Positions 19,701-28,097 of a stretch of DNA of 64,000 bases are shown here, piece after piece; the stretch's first letter is position 1; every line of letters starts with the position of its first letter. The notes below the pieces were generated by a model that made no database searches, was not told where the DNA came from, and was given only the letters and a program-made list of their open reading frames with translations. The translations under genes were made by a program, and so were the position numbers. Source of the DNA: Pseudomonadota bacterium (GTDB lineage Bacteria; Pseudomonadota; Alphaproteobacteria; Rhizobiales; Xanthobacteraceae); NCBI GenBank assembly GCA_023451825.1, contig JAEXYA010000008.1:123558-187557 (forward strand), given 5' to 3'.

Positions 19701-20026
19701 GGATCAACCATCTCGAGATTGTCGGCGCCGATGCAATGGATGCCTTCTGGCGATCCCAACAACTCTATGAGCCCGCATCTTTCACCGGGGACGTCGTGCT
19801 GTATCGAGCCGTCAAGACCGGAGCCCTGTTTCACCGTGCCGGCCCAACGCTCGGTTGGAACAAGGTCGTGAGCGGCAACATCGATGTGATCCACTTGGAT
19901 GCCTGGCACGATACGGTATTTCAGTCGCCGTCGGTCGAGGTACTGGCGAAGGATCTCTCTCAGCGCATTGTCCGGATCGATGCAGATCATGCGCCGCCAC
20001 CGGAAAAAGTGCGTCGGCAGGCCTAA
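13736..20026 (+). CDS. Type I PKS module: KS-AT-KR-DH-ACP-TE
   Basis: A 2096-residue synthase translationally coupled to the NRPS. KS: AIIGMAGRFPGAPDIETFW at the N terminus, active-site Cys in QTACSSTLVAL (~185), and His motifs in ETHGTGT and NIGHLGEAA. AT: GHSMGEYVA (~631). KR: nucleotide loop ITGGLGGIGL (~1143) with the SSV and DYTAAN catalytic segments. DH: double hot-dog with LLSEHRVKNG (~1383) and HPALLDMA. ACP: DLGGNSLVAV (~1757). TE: CVHGAGGN and GYSGGG (~1904). It accepts the PCP-bound starter, adds one acyl unit, reduces it, probably dehydrates it, and releases the product. The DH lies after the KR, opposite to the usual order, and its HxxxGxxxxP motif has one extra residue and Ser for Pro. 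Confidence 0.93.
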   Translation: MSVASESEKTMRDEPIAIIGMAGRFPGAPDIETFWTNLRDGVESIRRLSEEELLAAGVTRAQLADPNYVPAAPLLDDIDKFDASFFGFSPREASVMDPAHRIFLELAWAAVEHSGYTALPEEGPVGVFATAGAPLYMSENLHTNPDLMTSMGDFLVRHTGNDMNFLATRASYEMDLRGPSLNIQTACSSTLVALHMACQSLRQGECTMALAGGATVLVPAGRGYVYKEGEILSPDGKCRPFDAKSAGTVFGSGAGVVVLKRLNDALDDGDTIHALIKGSAINNDGAAKVGYLAPGVDGQASVIKAALGSADVSADSISYIETHGTGTLVGDPIEVEALNEAFRSQTNRRAFCAIGSVKSNIGHLGEAAAAASLIKAIMALKHRQLPPSLGYESPNPAIDFDDSPFFVNDRLTNWAGTGPLRCGITALGAGGTNCHVILEEAPAALPGEGGREKQLLVLSAKSPAALEQVRSRLASALEAKPSLDLADVAYTLALGRRDMPYRCAFAASDHTDAIARLRQQSTKDLASDRAEDGRPTTIFMFPGGGAQYAGMGAELYDREPVFRDAVDRSLAIVDGILDRDLKKLLYPTAAEAEAATRTLEMPSLTLPALFIVEYAMACLFQSWGLSPGAVIGHSMGEYVAACLAEVITLDEGLGLVALRGRLFEQVPPGAMLSVPLSEAELLGLLPPGVDIAAANAPDFTVASGPVAAIEKLEAILAQRDIESTRIHISVAAHSAMLAPILDKFREHCRKISFQPPKIPIISNVTGTWMTAAQATDPDYWVSHLRSTVRFAEGLETIRRLGDVALLEVGPGRTLRSLARIQARPFHHVANSMRHPQESASDLSYALTSLGRLWAAGASIDWSAFYDGQLRNRLALPTYPFERSSFWIAPGSAAPHRSEQELSKRGDISDWFYGLGFAESPLVDSPRCAEPRRWLVMSEKPATAAGLVQQLRPDSVVTVSAGRSLARHRDMAFQMNFDDPEQYVDLLQALETSGDVPDHLVLVLTDKPKGFGAKERSLARNFLHPTYLVQALGGLSKPLQLSIITTGLCDVAGEAVDPFRALALGPTFSAPRELDDLRARCIDIGTGPSRHNALVDELRAETPDRLVALRGSSRWVRRIFPMPLTSRPDEEKPGWIRDEGVYLITGGLGGIGLTIATHLARHKRVRLALLSREGLPAEQHWDDILANGATSRVADRIRQVRSLRALGAEVLLPVADVASEPALRNAVGQVRAVWGPITGVIHAAGAMDDGPVMAKSTEHMLDLLAPKVAGTLALDAVIHEPLEWFILVSSVASFLGLAGQVDYTAANAFLDIFARARSTRAPGRTLVINWNAWRDIGMAAASHSDLAGNAAPAYPSRHPALDGFTVLGNRRIFSRDFDSERDWLLSEHRVKNGPALLSGTTFLELARAVAAETLAGQSVMLSNVNFLSPFHVPDGETRRLTIEMTPLDGGYSVAMRSDPALPAHVECEAHLHHEPRPPALDLAAIAATCNATRFTPADGFLAQDFMTFGRRWANIRDVRLGTSQALLELSLDTSFTPELEAGYGLHPALLDMATGGVQTLIPGFDPNADFYVPLGYGQVTVYGPMPPRLFSHVRCLSESGDGLAYFDVVLSDPTGEVFAEITQFTMKRLDAQSAFTVAPKTRSVAETSRQNALAAVLREAISPEEGLQALDRIMAQPRLIQVVASSVDVELWSRQLDVEGIARTDQQHALKSFERPALATAFAPPESHLEKMLAQMWCELLGIQQIGVHDDFFDLGGNSLVAVRLFAAIKRESGISLPLATLFEASTIAQLKLLLTARGASDEASPDTPNAARPEPSRSAWSPMVKIKAGTAGCTPVFCVHGAGGNVMNFRPLAQLLPADLPFYALQAQGIDGELPFHESIDDMATCYLEAIRKVQPAGPYRLAGYSGGGIVALEMAQRLSRSGHDIELMVMFDSLAPGETRKRVTALEKLVAIRETKLKNLIQFPAQRFKAWLHQRRIDRVRDGQSDARINHLEIVGADAMDAFWRSQQLYEPASFTGDVVLYRAVKTGALFHRAGPTLGWNKVVSGNIDVIHLDAWHDTVFQSPSVEVLAKDLSQRIVRIDADHAPPPEKVRRQA

Positions 20027-20395
20027 CGTCACAAAGCCGAAAAGGCACTCTCTTCGTTTTTGCAGGGGGGCTTATCGCAGAGCGTTCGGGCGTTGCCCGA
20101 TCACCTTCTGCCGTCATCCGCGTTTTATCTCGAAGCAAGATCCGACGAACATTCTCGTGCGGCCCATCAAGGACAACGGCCGCCTGCCACCGCGTTCGCC
20201 TGTATGCAAACCAACTTTTTTCAACTTTCCTTGTGGATTTTAATACTCCTGAATGCACCCTGAGATTGCGAAACGAGTTGCCGCGACGTCTTTACCCATT
20301 GAAGACTTGCGTGACGCTGCCGGGATCACTGGCTTTTTGGAATTGATATGAATTATATAGGGGCTGAATTAGCTACGTTGACGACTGGACCATCG
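20027..20395. other. Non-coding stretch after the PKS
   Basis: A stretch of 369 bases between the PKS stop and regulator X2. The frames present are shadows without domains. Unlike the other X loci I could not find a P-type Cys/His gene here, even in degenerate form. The last 100 bases are AT-richer (ATGAATTATATAGGGG) and probably hold the X2 promoter. Confidence 0.4.
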
Positions 20396-20776
20396 ATGAC
20401 CAAAAAATCAAATCGCGCGAGAGAATCATTTGCTGATCGCGTCACTGCGCTTCGCCAGCAAAATGCTCTCACCGCGAGTGATTTGGCGAAACTTGCCAAT
20501 GTGACCCCGGCAGCTGTTTGGAACTGGGAAAAGAACGGAATTACGCCGCGCCCCGCTACGGTTAGTACCTTGGCGAACAAACTCGGCGTCACGCCCGAAT
20601 TCCTGCTGACTGGCGAAACTGCAACACCGATCCAGCGTGAAGCTCAGACCTCGGTGAGAGATGCAGATAACACGGTGGGTGTTTTCAAGCTGCAAGATGC
20701 TTCGCTTGAGGAGTTGATCTCGGCAATCGAGGCGAAGGGCTTCTCTGTCATCGTACGGTCCCGCTCCGCCTCATAA
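20396..20776 (+). CDS. X2: XRE-family helix-turn-helix regulator without P partner
   Basis: A 126-residue paralogue of X1: RQQNALTASDLAKLANVTP, AAVWNWEKNGITPRPATV, LANKLGVTPEFLLTGE, and the shared tail ASLEELISAIEAKGFSV. The start at 20396 (MTKKSNRARESFADRV) is chosen because the four X proteins align from here; an ATG at 20348 would add 16 unrelated residues. It stands alone between the NRPS-PKS cluster and the galE/exoY start of the EPS locus, so either could be its target. No P-type gene is adjacent. Its HTH is the closest of the set to X4 (AAVWNWEKNGITPRPAT shared). Confidence 0.83.
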   Translation: MTKKSNRARESFADRVTALRQQNALTASDLAKLANVTPAAVWNWEKNGITPRPATVSTLANKLGVTPEFLLTGETATPIQREAQTSVRDADNTVGVFKLQDASLEELISAIEAKGFSVIVRSRSAS

Positions 20777-21045
20777 GTATCGCCGCTTTTCAGCGGACGG
20801 GCGCGGCCGCCCCCATCTCGGCCCCTCTACTCAAGCCGCACTCACCGGTCCCCAGGGCCACCGCTTCACGCGATCGCGTTAGAATACTGCTGATCGCGCA
20901 TCCGCGGACTTCGCAGCTTTGGGCCCCGCCGCCACGGCGTTGTGAACATACTTTCTTCACCAGCGGATGAGACAGGCCGGACAAAATCCAGGACTGAGGA
21001 TACTGTGCGTTTGTGGCGATCACGAAAACGCGCGGGCGATCACTG

Positions 21046-22059
21046 ATGACCGTAATGATAACAGGCGGAGCCGGCTATATCGGCTCTCACATCTGTGTCG
21101 AGCTGATGGCCTCGGGCCGACAGGTGGTGGTCTATGATAATTTCTGCAACAGCCGCCCCGAGGTCATCGATCGCATCGGCCGTATAGTAGGGACAACGCC
21201 TGTCGTGGTGACGGGTGATGTCCGCGATGTCGATACACTTGCCGCGACCTTGTCAGCTCACAACTGCGAATCCGTCATTCATCTGGCTGGGCTGAAAGCG
21301 GTCGGAGAGTCACAGAAACGCGCGTCGGATTACTACGACTACAACGTTCTCGGCTGTTTGCGGCTGGCGCAGGCAATGCAGCGAACCAACGTCAGCAAGC
21401 TTGTATTTTCGTCGTCAGCCACCGTTTATGGCGAGCCTGAAACGCTGCCATTGACCGAAGATCACAGGCTCGCGCCCTTTAGCGCCTATGGCCGCACCAA
21501 GTTGATGGCCGAAGTGATGTTGGAAGATATCGCCCATTCTGCACACCCGCTCAAGATCGCAATTCTTCGTTATTTCAACCCGATCGGAAATCATGAAAGC
21601 GGCTTGATTGGCGAGGACCCCAACGGCATTCCCAACAATTTAATGCCTTACATCTCGCAGGTCGCGGTCGGACGGCTTCCAGTCCTCAATGTGTTCGGAA
21701 ACGACTATCCGACGCCCGACGGCACCGGCATTCGCGACTATGTCCATGTCGTCGACCTGGCCATCGGCCATCGACGAGCGCTCGACCACCTCGATGGACA
21801 GCCCTTCTTCAAGATGAATCTCGGCACTGGCCGTGGAACGAGCGTTCTGGAACTGGCAGCCTCCTTTGCTGCTGCGTGCGGTCGCGATCTTCCGATCGAA
21901 TTCCTGCCAAGGCGGGCCGGCGATATCGCAAGCTACTATGCCAGCGTGGAATTATCTCGGCGCACGTTAAACTGGACCGCCGAGCGCTCCATCGCCCAAA
22001 TGTGCGCGGACGCATGGCGTTGGCAGCGGCTCAATCCCGGCGGTTACTCCGGGTCTTAA
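21046..22059 (+). CDS. galE: UDP-glucose 4-epimerase
   Basis: A 337-residue short-chain epimerase interconverting UDP-glucose and UDP-galactose, supplying galactose for EPS. Motifs: MITGGAGYIGSH (NAD-binding GxxGxxG), DNFCNS, AVGES, SSSATVYG with the catalytic Ser/Thr, and the catalytic YxxxK as YGRTK. The sugar-pocket segments RYFNPIGNHESG and DGTGIRDYVHV are typical of GalE. The ATG at 21046 gives the standard MTVMITGG start; a GTG at 21013 would add eleven atypical residues. It precedes the priming transferase at 22532 on the same strand, fitting an EPS precursor role. Confidence 0.92.
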   Translation: MTVMITGGAGYIGSHICVELMASGRQVVVYDNFCNSRPEVIDRIGRIVGTTPVVVTGDVRDVDTLAATLSAHNCESVIHLAGLKAVGESQKRASDYYDYNVLGCLRLAQAMQRTNVSKLVFSSSATVYGEPETLPLTEDHRLAPFSAYGRTKLMAEVMLEDIAHSAHPLKIAILRYFNPIGNHESGLIGEDPNGIPNNLMPYISQVAVGRLPVLNVFGNDYPTPDGTGIRDYVHVVDLAIGHRRALDHLDGQPFFKMNLGTGRGTSVLELAASFAAACGRDLPIEFLPRRAGDIASYYASVELSRRTLNWTAERSIAQMCADAWRWQRLNPGGYSGS

Positions 22060-22531
22060 ATCCCGAGACAAAGTCGTTCATGGCGCCCGACGTGATGCTG
22101 AAGTCACCTATGCGACGAGGGCACGCAAGGTCATGCGTCATCGACCGCACATCCTCGCCGCACGCTCGTCACGTTTCCATCCGAAGCGACGGTCGCCCAC
22201 CCTACATTGATGCCCGTCATGCATCCGCAACGCAGCGGTTTCCCCTGCGCACGCGTATGGCCAGCAAGGCCAACGAATCAGATGGCCATCGCTAGCTGCG
22301 GCTTGTGACGACAAAAAACGATGAGCAAATCGCTGCCAGGCGGTTTTCGCGCATTGCCAGCGGCAGCAATACACCGCCCCACCGACGTGCCCTCCGCAAT
22401 AGTTACCTTAATGCCGGCCTTTCTCAGGTTGGCACCCTATTAATATTGAAAGCCCGGATTTAATTTGTTAAAAATTGATTTAGAAACGGCCTGCAATTTA
22501 ATTTATTGATTGGCTGTCCCAGGAGCGATCG
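22060..22531. other. Promoter region of the exoY-like gene
   Basis: A stretch of 472 bases without a convincing gene. The last 100 bases before 22532 are strongly AT-rich against a GC-rich background (TTAATTTGTTAAAAATTG, then GCAATTTAATTTATTG at about 22494). This fits a promoter with an AT-rich regulator site. Frames on both strands in the first part are arginine/histidine-rich shadows. Confidence 0.4.
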
Positions 22532-23206
22532 ATGAACAGCCTAGCCAACATCAACGGCGAGTTGCGCGCTGCTTCAGTCGCGTATCATCACCCGGTTGGC
22601 TGCAATACCAAGCGGCTCATCGATATCGTCCTGGCTTCCGCCGCCATTTTCCTGCTCGCCCCGCTTTTGATCATCTGCTGGGTCGCAACCACCGTAACTT
22701 CCCCGGGGTCGGCCATCTTCCGTCACAAGCGGGTCGGTTTCCGCGGCGACAGCTTCGATTGTTTCAAGTTCCGTACGATGGTGGTGGACGCTTCCGAGCA
22801 GCTCGCCTGGCTGCTCGAGCGCGACCCTGTGGCCGCCGCAGAATGGGCCGCCAACCGCAAACTTCGTTACGATCCGCGCATCACCGCTATCGGGGCGATC
22901 CTGCGCCGCTCGAGCCTCGACGAGCTGCCACAACTGTTCAACGTGTTGCGCGGCGACATGAGCATTGTGGGTCCGCGGCCGGTGACACAGGACGAACTCA
23001 ACCGCTATGCGAAATCGATCCCGGAATATCTGTCGTGCCGTCCTGGGGTTACTGGGCTTTGGCAAGTGAGCGGTCGGAGCAGCACGACCTACCGGAAACG
23101 CGTCGCCTGCGATTCCTTCTATGCCCGCAATTGGTCGATCCAGCTCGATCTGAAGATTATCGTCGCGACCATTCCGGCCTTGATGCCGTCAGACGACGCG
23201 TGCTGA
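22532..23206 (+). CDS. exoY: ExoY-like undecaprenyl-phosphate sugar phosphotransferase (priming enzyme)
   Basis: A 224-residue bacterial sugar transferase that starts EPS repeat-unit assembly by placing hexose-1-phosphate on undecaprenyl phosphate. One membrane helix (~28-52, IVLASAAIFLLAPLLIICW) is followed by the catalytic core FRHKRVGFRG, CFKFRTMVVD, SSLDELPQLFNVLRGDMS and VGPRPVTQDEL, then RPGVTGLWQVSGRS. The length is that of ExoY/WbaP-core enzymes without the N-terminal four-helix extension. The start has CAGGAG seven bases upstream. Whether the sugar is glucose or galactose is not readable. The neighbouring galE makes galactose possible. Confidence 0.92.
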   Translation: MNSLANINGELRAASVAYHHPVGCNTKRLIDIVLASAAIFLLAPLLIICWVATTVTSPGSAIFRHKRVGFRGDSFDCFKFRTMVVDASEQLAWLLERDPVAAAEWAANRKLRYDPRITAIGAILRRSSLDELPQLFNVLRGDMSIVGPRPVTQDELNRYAKSIPEYLSCRPGVTGLWQVSGRSSTTYRKRVACDSFYARNWSIQLDLKIIVATIPALMPSDDAC

Positions 23207-23423
23207 GACGGCACGCCGCCGGTCCGGCACCGATCAACAGGCTACTTTCACCAGCGCTGCTCTGAAGCACTTACAATTGCTCGAATAGTTTTTAGCCCGC
23301 TTTAGCGACCATGAAGCTGCATTTGTGGAAATCGTCGGAGGTGGTCTTTACGTTAATCCACCATTGAAATTGCGGCCCTCTGATTTGCCACTAGGTTCGG
23401 TGTGCTCGGAATGGTCGCAAGAA

Positions 23424-23597
23424 ATGAACAATCACCACCGGAAACTTGAACCACATGGCCCGTCGGCGCCCACCCGGTCGCGGCGTCAGCGCTGGACCCG
23501 CTACGCAATGGTTATAGGCCTAGTGGTGCTGCTCGCGACGGCCATGATTGTATGGATCGGGCTGCTTGGCTGGGCCGCGATCGCGCTATTCCGGTAG
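23424..23597 (+). CDS. Small membrane protein
   Basis: About 57 residues from MNNHHRKLEPHGPSAPTRS, with a basic RSRRQRWTRY stretch followed by one hydrophobic helix (MVIGLVVLLATAMIVWIGLL) running to the C terminus. That is the layout of a tail-anchored or single-pass inner-membrane peptide. A longer frame from 23325 adds a less protein-like N terminus. It lies between the priming transferase and BTLCP in the EPS locus. The function is unknown. Confidence 0.45.
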   Translation: MNNHHRKLEPHGPSAPTRSRRQRWTRYAMVIGLVVLLATAMIVWIGLLGWAAIALFR

Positions 23598-23803
23598 GCG
23601 GCCGCCCATATGTGACGCGTGAGGGTCAAATCGCTTCGCCATTGCAATCTGGCTCGTCGGAAATGCCAATTTTATCAAAATCCTGGGCATCATTTGAAAC
23701 CCAAGGGGCTTTCACCAAAGCGTAGCAAATCATTAATTCAGGCTTGTCACTATGTATTGCCCTGCCGGACAGGGCTTTCGAAGTACATGCGTAGACGGGT
23801 GGT

Positions 23804-24451
23804 ATGGCGAAGTCCTTCTTAGCGATCGCTTTGGTTACGGCCAGCATGCTCGCTTCATCCGGCGGCGAGGCAGCAGGTACCTACCCTACCGGCTTCGAAG
23901 ATGTGCCTTCGATCCAAGCCACCACGCCAACGCTCGCACCCTTTCAGCACATCCGCTTCTGCATTCGCTATCCCGCGGACTGCCGGACCGATCTCGCGAG
24001 CCCGGATCGCGTTGCATTGACTCCGGATCTGCTCGAACTGATGGAAACCATCAACAGTGAGATCAATTCCGCGATCTCTCCTGAGGCCAAGCGCTATGGC
24101 TCAAATCTCAGCGACGGATGGAACATCGCGCCCTTTTCCGGCGATTGTAATGATTATGCCGTCACGAAGCGGCATGCGCTTTTGCAGAAAGGCGTTCCCT
24201 CGCGTTCGCTGCGGTTGTCCGTCGTCAAAACGGCCTCCGGCGTCGGTCATCTGGTGCTCGTGGTATCGACCACCAAGGGCCCGCTCGTGCTGGACAATTT
24301 AGCTCGGACCATTCGGCCCTGGCACGTCACCAACTATCGGTGGCTTAAGATCCAGTCTGCGGACAACGCAAACTATTGGTACGACATCGCGCCAACAGCC
24401 GGTCCCCCGTCGCCTGCGCGAGCACGCGTGGCCCAGATTTCACAAAGATAA
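23804..24451 (+). CDS. BTLCP: transglutaminase-like cysteine proteinase
   Basis: A 215-residue periplasmic protein with a signal peptide (MAKSFLAIALVTASMLASSG, cleavage near GGEAAG). The catalytic Cys is in SGDCNDYAVTK, the His in GVGHLVLVV and the Asp in LVLDNLA, giving the papain/transglutaminase-type triad of the alphaproteobacterial BTLCP family. Members of this family are linked to surface adhesin processing (the LapG type) or occur beside surface-polymer genes. Its 3' end overlaps by twelve bases the convergent O-antigen-ligase-like gene. The substrate is unknown. Confidence 0.88.
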   Translation: MAKSFLAIALVTASMLASSGGEAAGTYPTGFEDVPSIQATTPTLAPFQHIRFCIRYPADCRTDLASPDRVALTPDLLELMETINSEINSAISPEAKRYGSNLSDGWNIAPFSGDCNDYAVTKRHALLQKGVPSRSLRLSVVKTASGVGHLVLVVSTTKGPLVLDNLARTIRPWHVTNYRWLKIQSADNANYWYDIAPTAGPPSPARARVAQISQR

Positions 24452-25867
24452 TCCCGCCGGACGTCTGTGAGGCTCCGTTACGGCTCTGCTGGATCGGCGC
24501 TGCGCCCGTGGGGATTTGACTGCTGAATGATCTGCGCCCAAGGGCGACATCGCCCTTGCAACGCCGGCCCCGGCGAGCATGCAGAAAAGGATGAAATAGC
24601 CGGGCATCTGGAGCGAGAAATCGATTGTCGTATGCGCATAGCCAAGGGCCATCACCGCCGCGACGCCAGCGAATATGGGCCGTGAGCGCGCATCGGACCG
24701 GAGTGCGGCGCGAATGACGATCAACAAAGCCCCCAGGGCAGCCGCCACCACCAAGGCTGCGATTGGCAGCCCCATTTCGACGGCAATTTCGAGCGGGGTG
24801 GAATGTGCGTGCTCCCAGACCCCCCAATTGCTGAGTTCCTTTGACCGGAATGCTGGAAACACATCCGCGAAAGTGCCGGCTCCGGATCCCAATAGCGGGC
24901 GCTGCCAAATAGCGTCCAAGCACGATCGGTAGACCAACCACCGCGCGTCGTCGAAGAAACCCTGACTAGCGAGACGCCCGCCCCTACTGATCAGAAATAC
25001 GGCTACCGTCGCCGCGATCACGGCGAATCCCAAGGTAATCCACCATTGGCGCTTGCTAAAAAACAGCAGCAAAATCGCAAGCAGGAGGCCGAGGCAGAGT
25101 GCGATCACGCCTCCGCGGGAATGGGAGAGGATCAAGGAGAAATAGCAGACAAGTGAGCCGATCAACCGGGCAATGATCTTAAATGCGAGCTTCTCGTCGG
25201 TCCGTGCCACCAGCAAAAGCCGTAACGAGATGAACCGCAACGAGCGTAACGCTGAAACGACCGCGCACGACCACAGGATCGCCCCCGTCCCAACGAAAGT
25301 GGCTGCCGTGTTGTGATTGACGAATGTGCCGGTGAAACTGCCGACATAGGCCAGTTTGGGCGCCAATAAGATCAGGTTTGGAGAGACTGCCAGTGCGAAC
25401 AGCCCATAAAGCGCATAGGCCAGCACGACGTATCGGACAATTCGGACGAGTCTTTTGAGGCCATCAGGCGCGAGACCGATCATGAAGCCATTCATGACCG
25501 AGAGAGCGAATAGCAACGCATGCCCGATCGCGATCGGGGGGATTTCCGCTCGGGAGGACAAGCGCATCGCGATCGACGTCTCCAATACGGACGACATACG
25601 CGCCCACATTGGATCAGCCAATCGGTCAAATCCCAGCGGTAGGTTCTGGACGACGGTAACGATGGCATAGATCGCGAAAACCGCGAGAAATGCGCAGAAT
25701 ACCCGGTTCTGACTTCGATTCATCTCGGCGCGTGTGCCGATCATGGCCGCGATCGCCAGCGGAATGATCCAGAACACGACCCAGAAAAGATCGACGGAGC
25801 CAAAAGGAAGAGGCGCCAGGCTCAATACGCTGGCGGAGATCCAGAACTGCGCCGCGGTCAGCGTCAT
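24440..25867 (-). CDS. O-antigen ligase / polymerase-like membrane protein (Wzy_C)
   Basis: A 475-residue polytopic protein with about ten hydrophobic segments. The Wzy_C signature region reads LILSHSRGGVIALCLGLLL. It is followed by a periplasmic loop with GSGAGTFADVFPAF and WEHAHSTPLEIAVEMG, where the conserved His and acidic residues of WaaL/Wzy proteins lie. Such proteins either polymerise repeat units or attach chains to a carrier. It sits on the minus strand just downstream of the Wza gene (67-base gap), so the two are probably co-transcribed. A second polymerase candidate is encoded at 33819. Confidence 0.88.
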   Translation of the reverse strand: MTLTAAQFWISASVLSLAPLPFGSVDLFWVVFWIIPLAIAAMIGTRAEMNRSQNRVFCAFLAVFAIYAIVTVVQNLPLGFDRLADPMWARMSSVLETSIAMRLSSRAEIPPIAIGHALLFALSVMNGFMIGLAPDGLKRLVRIVRYVVLAYALYGLFALAVSPNLILLAPKLAYVGSFTGTFVNHNTAATFVGTGAILWSCAVVSALRSLRFISLRLLLVARTDEKLAFKIIARLIGSLVCYFSLILSHSRGGVIALCLGLLLAILLLFFSKRQWWITLGFAVIAATVAVFLISRGGRLASQGFFDDARWLVYRSCLDAIWQRPLLGSGAGTFADVFPAFRSKELSNWGVWEHAHSTPLEIAVEMGLPIAALVVAAALGALLIVIRAALRSDARSRPIFAGVAAVMALGYAHTTIDFSLQMPGYFILFCMLAGAGVARAMSPLGADHSAVKSPRAQRRSSRAVTEPHRRPAGLSL

Positions 25868-25933
25868 CTTAAGACACGTCGCTAACCATCATGTCGTTCT
25901 CTTTTCCAGAGAGATCTGGACAGTGCCGGTAAA

Positions 25934-27133
25934 TCAGTTCACCGGCACAGCCAATTCATGCACACCCGCATTGACGTTACGTACGGCAGTCGTGGTGTTG
26001 TTGATCAGCGTCAACAGCTTGTAGTAATCGACGACGCGCGCATTCGCGACATACATCACGTCTTTCGAACGCATCTGGAAGCCTGCGGCAAGCAGCATCC
26101 CCGAAGGATCGCGCAAATTAAGACGATAGATCGTCGGAATCCGGTTGAACGTGAACCGGGTGATATCGACACCAAGCTTCTCCAGGAAGGGGCGCTCTTC
26201 GTACCGATAGATGTAGATTTCGCTGGGATCGGACTGCTGATCATTGAGCCCCCCCGCCTTGCCCATTGCCTGGGCGAGCGTCAGCGTCTCGACATCGAAC
26301 GGAATTTCCGAGTTGAACCCGAAAACGTTCTGGTTGAGCGCGCCGAGTGCCGTGAAAGTGGGCGACTCGCGCGTGACGAAGATCACGTCATTGGGACGAA
26401 CGAAAATGTTCTCTCTCGGATCCTGAACGATCCGGCTCAGCAGCACGCGAACCCGCTTGCCATCACGTTGCAGCGTCACATAGCTCTCGATCGCCTGATA
26501 CTTCGGACCACCGGCACGGGCCAGCAGCGCCAGCAAACGCTCGCCCACGCTGTTCAATGCCAAAACGCCTGGGGTGTTGACGTCGCCCAGCACGCTCACA
26601 ACACTGGAATGCTGCTGATTGAGGCTGATGACGACCTGCGGTTCGATCGCCCGGTTGCGCAGCCGCGCGACCACGGTCTGCTGAACCTCGGGAATTGTCC
26701 GTCCGGCGGCAGGAATTTCGCCGGCATAGGGTACGTAGATGCTGCCCTTCTGGTCGATTGCTTGGGGCGGCAGATCAACGAAGTTACCCGGGCGCGCGCC
26801 AGCCGCCTGCCCTGGCGTAAACAGACCGCCGGGAGCCGCTTCAAAAATCGAAATGTTGAGGACGTCACCGACACCGACAACCTGGTTCGGCTTGGAGCGC
26901 TTGTCCGAGAATTCACCCTTGAACGAGATCACGTTCGGCTGCGACAAAAAGGGAATGGTGTCCGCAGCGATATCGACCAGCACATAAGGAAGCGGTGCCG
27001 CAGAGCGTATCCCCGCCGCGGCATTGCCATTCACTGCATCGCTCGTAGGCCCGGTGCCGGGCAGCAGCGTGCAACCTGGCAAGAGAATGGCTGCGGCTAT
27101 GCCCAGAACAGAAAAACGAAGCAACTTCAACAT
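25934..27133 (-). CDS. Wza-type polysaccharide export lipoprotein
   Basis: A 399-residue outer-membrane polysaccharide export protein. The start is the ATG at 27131-27133, giving a lipoprotein signal MLKLLRFSVLGIAAAILLPG followed by Cys21. The Poly_export domain contains VGVGDVLNISIFE and IYVPYAGEIPAAGRTIPEVQ, and is followed by SLBB-type repeats (VSVLGDVNTPGVLALNSVGE and QKYQ-like GGPKYQAIESYV). It would form the outer-membrane channel working with the Wzc-type protein at 46648. An in-frame start 54 bases earlier would hide the lipobox, so it is rejected. Gene order suggests an operon with the downstream ligase-like gene. Confidence 0.92.
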   Translation of the reverse strand: MLKLLRFSVLGIAAAILLPGCTLLPGTGPTSDAVNGNAAAGIRSAAPLPYVLVDIAADTIPFLSQPNVISFKGEFSDKRSKPNQVVGVGDVLNISIFEAAPGGLFTPGQAAGARPGNFVDLPPQAIDQKGSIYVPYAGEIPAAGRTIPEVQQTVVARLRNRAIEPQVVISLNQQHSSVVSVLGDVNTPGVLALNSVGERLLALLARAGGPKYQAIESYVTLQRDGKRVRVLLSRIVQDPRENIFVRPNDVIFVTRESPTFTALGALNQNVFGFNSEIPFDVETLTLAQAMGKAGGLNDQQSDPSEIYIYRYEERPFLEKLGVDITRFTFNRIPTIYRLNLRDPSGMLLAAGFQMRSKDVMYVANARVVDYYKLLTLINNTTTAVRNVNAGVHELAVPVN

Positions 27134-27657
27134 CTCGAATATTCTCGCAGGCCTATTGCCGATCGCAGCAGCATGGCCCCAATCCACGGTTCGAGCCTAG
27201 CTTCGGCTGAACGATCGTTTCGGGCTCATTTAGACTATTGCGACGGCACCCAAATCCAACAGTCTGACCCGAGCCCTTTGGCGGCTTCAAGTTCTGGGCC
27301 GATACGGTTTGATGCGTAATCCAAGTTTTATCATAGCAACGGTACAGCCCGACTCGCCGGGTTTAAAGCTGACAGTCCCCGTAAATTAGTAATTTGATGC
27401 CGCCAGTTGCATTCAAGACACACTACATTCCGGTGTGGTCGAGGACCGATAACGCCCGCCCGGATGCGAAAGCCACACGAACCTCCGCCCCAGGACGCTC
27501 CGATCGATCCAGACCGGTTGACCGAATCATTAACATCCTCAAATACTTGCTTAAGATACTTACAATTCCTTTCACCGCACCATTTAACGGTCCCATAAAT
27601 TTCGACGCGGCAGTGCTTTCGCGCCCTTTGGGCATTTGACAGCGACGGAGAAACTGC
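27134..27657. other. Divergent promoter region upstream of wza
   Basis: A stretch of 524 bases between the minus-strand Wza gene and the plus-strand gene at 27658. Several AT-rich patches (around 27375 and 27540-27605, including CCATTTAACGG and CCCATAAATTTCG) stand out. A weak plus frame at 27394-27639 has no protein-like features. I see no strong hairpin. Confidence 0.4.
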
Positions 27658-27903
27658 ATGGAGAATGCCGCTGCCGCGATCGCAGCTTCTGGCTTTTTTG
27701 GCGGCCTCTTCTTCCGCCTGCGAGCGCTTCTGCTATCGGTGCTCATCTTGGCCACGGCGTCCGTAATCTTCGCGCTGGCCAATCATCTCAGCCTGTTTAA
27801 AGCGCTGCTCTCGCTGATCGCGGCTCAAGCGATTTTTCAGTCCTGTTATTTTCTGGGCTTGATCACACGAGCGATGATCACGAAGCTTTCGCGGTGTCGC
27901 TGA
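27658..27903 (+). CDS. Small two-helix membrane protein, ExoX-like
   Basis: An 81-residue protein with two hydrophobic helices (FFRLRALLLSVLILATASVI and LFKALLSLIAAQAIFQSCYF) and a basic C terminus. Size, two-helix layout and the aromatic end of helix two resemble the ExoX/PsiA-type small membrane proteins that restrain the ExoY priming enzyme in rhizobia. The match is by pattern only, so the function is tentative. GGAGA lies upstream of the ATG. It lies within the EPS locus, 4.5 kb from the exoY-like gene. Confidence 0.6.
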   Translation: MENAAAAIAASGFFGGLFFRLRALLLSVLILATASVIFALANHLSLFKALLSLIAAQAIFQSCYFLGLITRAMITKLSRCR

Positions 27904-28097
27904 CCGCCGGCTTAACGTCCACCGGGTATGCGCGCAGACCGAGGGCTGGCCAATCGACACACGATAGAGCACGCGTGCAGATCGGGGCAGTGCACCAATT
28001 CTCGATAGGTATCTTGGCGAGCCCTTCGCCCGACACTATGATCGTTAAATTAGAGATTTCGGCGTCGTCGCCACAAAACACAATCGGGGTTTTTCTC

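Noticed and set aside
20790..21023. Minus-strand 77-residue frame before galE
   Set aside because: No features, ends in a region likely to hold the galE promoter.
22510..23265. 251-residue frame overlapping the exoY-like gene
   Set aside because: Shadow frame; the frame from 22532 carries the complete sugar-transferase signature.
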